Assembly: GCF_003438075.1 (NCBI RefSeq) | Contig: NZ_QSTA01000014.1 | Span: 1-43,465, forward strand | Length of the DNA stretch: 43,465 nt | Direction of reading: 5' to 3' | Source: Eubacterium sp. OM08-24 | Lineage (GTDB): Bacteria > Bacillota > Clostridia > Oscillospirales > Acutalibacteraceae | In this document: positions 41,085 through 43,465 of the stretch, one piece after another | How positions within the stretch are numbered: the first letter of the stretch is position 1 | How the letters are laid out: each line of letters opens with the position of its first letter | The notes under the pieces: generated by a model | Told to the model about the DNA's origin: nothing | What the model saw: the letters and a program-made list of their open reading frames with translations, nothing else | The model's database searches: none | Translations under genes and position numbers: made by a program

Positions 41085-42983
41085 TTGCCCGCTTTATCAG
41101 TAAGTAATCTTACAATGACATTTATAGAGAGAAACCTGTTTACCGATGTATCGTTTGAAGTGGAGTCGAGAGATAAAATCGGCTTTATCGGTGCAAACGG
41201 CGTGGGCAAAACAACTCTCTTTAAAATATTGGACGGTGAAATTTCACCTACCTCGGGCAATGTTGTATTTGCAAAGGATACCGTTGTCGGCTATATGGAA
41301 CAGCACGCCTGCAACAATCCGAGAATAAGCATCTATAACGAGCTTTTGTCGGTGTTTGATTATCTCACCGATATGGAGCAGGAGATAGCCGAGGTAACTA
41401 ACGCAATAGAAAATAAGGACGGCGACCTAAATGCGCTTGTAGAGCGACAGACAAGGCTTATTGACGAGTTTGAAAGGCTCGGCGGACTTACATACAAAAG
41501 CCGCACACGCTCGGCATTGCTCGGACTTGGATTTATGGAATCCGAGCTTGATATGCCTGTCGGTAATTTAAGCGGCGGTCAGCGCTCAAAACTCAGCCTT
41601 GCAAAGCTGTTGCTTTCTAAGAGCAATTTTCTTTTGCTCGATGAGCCGACAAACCACCTTGATATAAGCGCAGTAAATTGGCTTGAGAGCTTTTTGCGTG
41701 ATTTTAAGGGCGCAATGATAATCATTAGCCATGACCGATATTTTCTTGATAATGTAACGAATAAGACGATTGAACTTGAGCATTGCAAAACAATGTGCTA
41801 CAAGGGTTCGTATTCCGAATTTATTAAGAAAAAAGAGGCATATAACGAGTCTTTAAAGAATAAATATGAGAATGACTTGAGCGAGATAAAGCGAATCGAA
41901 GGCATTGTTGAACAGCAAAAGCGCTGGGGCAGAGAGAGAAACTTTATCACCGCCGCAAGCAAGCAGAAAGAGGCAGACCGCATAAAGGCTCAGCTTGTTA
42001 AACCCGAAAGCGAGCTTGATACCGTTAAAATGCACTTTACTCCGAAGATTGAGAGCGGCAACGATGTTTTGATGTGCAGTAATCTTTCTAAAGCCTTTGG
42101 TGATAAAAAGCTGTTTTCTGATGTAAACATACATATCAGAAAGGGCGAAAAGGTGTTTATCCTCGGCGGAAACGGTTGCGGAAAAACAACCCTGTTTAGA
42201 ATTTTGACAGGAAAATGTCCGCAAGATACAGGCGAATATGAATATGGCACAAATGTTACTGTGGGATATTTTGACCAGTTACAGCAAAATCTCAATTTGG
42301 AGAATACAGCCGTAGACGAAATATGGGATACTTTCCCACAAATGACGCAAACCGAGGTAAGAAGTGCGCTTGCCTCATTCCTTTTCAGAGGGGACGAGGT
42401 GTTTAAACCGCTTTCAAAGATGAGCGGCGGCGAAAGAGCAAGAATTTCTCTTGCAAAACTTATGCTCAAGGGCAGTAATTTCCTTTTGCTTGACGAGCCG
42501 ACAAACCACCTTGACTCAGCATCAAGAGAAGAACTTGAAAAAACGCTTGCCGATTATAGCGGCACTTTGCTTATAATCAGTCATGACCGTTACTTTATCA
42601 ATAAACTTGCCGACAGAGTGCTTGTGCTCGATAAAAACGGTATAACCGAATATCTCGGCAACTATGATTATTATGTTGAGCATATAAGAACAGAGCAGAC
42701 AGAGGCTAAAGCAGAGGTTGCGGTAAAGAAAGAAAAACCGCAGAATGATTATTTCCTGCAAAAGCAAAGACAGAGCGAGGAGCGAAAAAGACAGACAAGA
42801 CTTAAAAAGGCAGAAGAGGCTATTGAAAGACTTGACGAAGAGATTGCTCAAACTCAGGAGTTGCTTTCAAGCGAAGATGTAGCGGCAGATTACGAAAAGC
42901 TGATTGAACTTACCAAAAAGCTTGAGGATCTCCAAAACGAGCAGGAAGAGCAGTACGCAATTTGGGAAGAACTCTCTGATTGA
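41085..42983 (+). CDS. ABC-F family ATPase (ribosome-associated type)
   Basis: 632 residues from TTG 41085, six bases after GGAGGTG; the ATG at 41070 overlaps that Shine-Dalgarno and has none of its own. Two ATPase domains in tandem and no membrane span: Walker A GANGVGKTT (36-44) and GGNGCGKTT, signatures LSGGQRSKLSLAKLL and MSGGERARISLAKLM, and LLLDEPTNHLD twice. The region between them carries the long helical linker (KKKEAYNESLKNKYENDLSE) that reaches the peptidyl-transferase centre in ABC-F proteins. A charged coiled coil forms the C-terminus. Roles range from translation support (EttA, Uup, YdiF) to antibiotic protection; this looks like the YdiF/Uup type. Confidence 0.93.
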   Translation: MPALSVSNLTMTFIERNLFTDVSFEVESRDKIGFIGANGVGKTTLFKILDGEISPTSGNVVFAKDTVVGYMEQHACNNPRISIYNELLSVFDYLTDMEQEIAEVTNAIENKDGDLNALVERQTRLIDEFERLGGLTYKSRTRSALLGLGFMESELDMPVGNLSGGQRSKLSLAKLLLSKSNFLLLDEPTNHLDISAVNWLESFLRDFKGAMIIISHDRYFLDNVTNKTIELEHCKTMCYKGSYSEFIKKKEAYNESLKNKYENDLSEIKRIEGIVEQQKRWGRERNFITAASKQKEADRIKAQLVKPESELDTVKMHFTPKIESGNDVLMCSNLSKAFGDKKLFSDVNIHIRKGEKVFILGGNGCGKTTLFRILTGKCPQDTGEYEYGTNVTVGYFDQLQQNLNLENTAVDEIWDTFPQMTQTEVRSALASFLFRGDEVFKPLSKMSGGERARISLAKLMLKGSNFLLLDEPTNHLDSASREELEKTLADYSGTLLIISHDRYFINKLADRVLVLDKNGITEYLGNYDYYVEHIRTEQTEAKAEVAVKKEKPQNDYFLQKQRQSEERKRQTRLKKAEEAIERLDEEIAQTQELLSSEDVAADYEKLIELTKKLEDLQNEQEEQYAIWEELSD

Positions 42984-43030
42984 TTGTATTTGATAATAAA
43001 AAACAGCCGTATGAAAAATGCGGCTTATAT

Positions 43031-43107
43031 CCATCCGTGGCGCAATTGGATAACGCAACAGATTCCGATTCTGGAGAGTGGGGGTTCAAATCCCTTCGGG
43101 TGGGCCA
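43031..43107 (+). tRNA. tRNA-Arg (anticodon CCG)
   Basis: CCATCCG (43031-43037) pairs with CGGGTGG (43097-43103), then discriminator G and an encoded CCA (43105-43107). The anticodon loop TTCCGAT has CCG at 43065-43067. The T-loop is TTCAAAT. 77 bases. Confidence 0.93.
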
Positions 43108-43114
43108 AAAAAAT

Positions 43115-43150
43115 AAAAGACACCATAGTTGTGGTGTCTTTTGCTTTTTT
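43115..43150 (+). terminator. Terminator of tRNA-Arg
   Basis: AAAAGACACCA (43115-43125) pairs with TGTGGTGTCTTTT at 43130-43142, followed by GCTTTTTT. An identical hairpin recurs 201 bases later. Confidence 0.88.
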
Positions 43151-43192
43151 GTAACACAAAGAAATCTAAGGGATTTGAAGCCGACCGTAAAG

Positions 43193-43216
43193 AAAACAGT
43201 CCGGTGGACTGTTTTT
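43193..43216 (+). terminator. Second terminator-like hairpin within the tandem repeat
   Basis: AAAACAGTCC, loop GGT, GGACTGTTTT (10 bp perfect) followed by a T. Confidence 0.65.
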
Positions 43217-43315
43217 AGGGAGGAGCGTTGATGAAAGTTTGACTGTGAACAAGCCGCAGTAGGCGAGGTGGAAAGTAGAAAAAACGCAAAAAGTACTTCG
43301 GGTGGGCAAAAAAAT

Positions 43316-43351
43316 AAAAGACACCATAGTTGTGGTGTCTTTTGCTTTTTT
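43316..43351 (+). terminator. Second copy of the tRNA-Arg terminator hairpin
   Basis: Same sequence as 43115-43150, within the second repeat unit. Confidence 0.8.
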
Positions 43352-43465
43352 GTAACACAAAGAAATCTAAGGGATTTGAAGCCGACCGTAAAGAAAACAG
43401 TCCGGTGGACTGTTTTTAGGGAGGAGCGTTGATGAAAGTTTGACTGTGAACAAGCCGCAGTAGGC

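Larger units (their letters stand above)
43094..43465 (+). repeat. Tandem direct repeat, period ~201 bp, beginning in the 3' end of tRNA-Arg
   Basis: The stretch from CTTCGGGTGGGCC (43094) through ~43294 is repeated from 43296 to the window end, with one C missing in the second copy (GGGC instead of GGGCC). Each copy includes the last tRNA bases, a terminator hairpin and a second AAAACAGTCC/GGACTGTTTT hairpin. The second copy is cut by the window edge; more copies may follow. Confidence 0.9.

Noticed and set aside
1..43465. CRISPR array
   Set aside because: No regularly spaced short repeats were found; the only tandem repeat is the 201-bp unit at the right end.

Overview
The window looks like chromosome from a low-GC, spore-forming, anaerobic member of the Clostridia, probably near Ruminococcus/Oscillospirales. 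The basis is a dockerin-bearing secreted protein, spoVAD, a SleB-like cell-wall hydrolase, the NifU-like/GGGtGRT gene pair, and the conserved Firmicutes order SRP RNA-dnaX-ybaB-recR. This placement is inference from gene content; no search was run.

Left end (1-8 kb): the 3' end of a 5S rRNA and a tRNA-Asn close an rRNA operon. Downstream is an eroded accessory stretch: an IS66 remnant with both terminal repeats but most of tnpC missing, a broken unknown gene, a two-gene unit (possible uracil-DNA-glycosylase-like protein plus PPP-type phosphatase), a lipoprotein, a small helical protein, a dead IS256-family element, and a diverged tandem duplication of a lipoprotein/small-protein unit.

8-13.2 kb: a minus-strand operon (XRE-AbrB regulator, ABC ATPase, ABC-2 permease, HGSNAT-like membrane protein), then a secreted dockerin protein, a nitrilase-family pseudogene and two small genes (TM2 protein and an unknown).

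13.4-24 kb: core genes. An FHA-FtsW/RodA fusion is followed by a class B penicillin-binding protein and secA. Next come an NCS2 purine permease, a Ktr-type potassium system, ruvX, and a 480-bp non-coding stretch with repeated TGTTRAAA words.

24-30 kb: a small membrane protein, PAP2 phosphatase, orphan spoVAD, the SleB-like hydrolase, the NifU-like/GGGtGRT pair, and a formate/nitrite-type channel.

30-43.5 kb: SRP RNA, dnaX, ybaB, recR and smpB. A three-gene glycosylation operon (GtrA, UGM-like flavoprotein, GT39-like transferase) follows, then a second potassium system (trkA-trkH), a DUF5658-like protein, an ABC-F ATPase and tRNA-Arg(CCG). The window ends in a ~201-bp tandem repeat that carries the last bases of that tRNA.

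The most interesting points are the NifU-like/GGGtGRT pair with a palindrome inside its promoter, two genes (spoVAD and the DUF5658-like gene) whose Shine-Dalgarno lies in the 3' arm of a terminator-like hairpin, the mosaic lipoprotein duplication with palindromic promoter spacers, and the tRNA-end tandem repeat. Many start codons were reset using promoters and ribosome binding sites.
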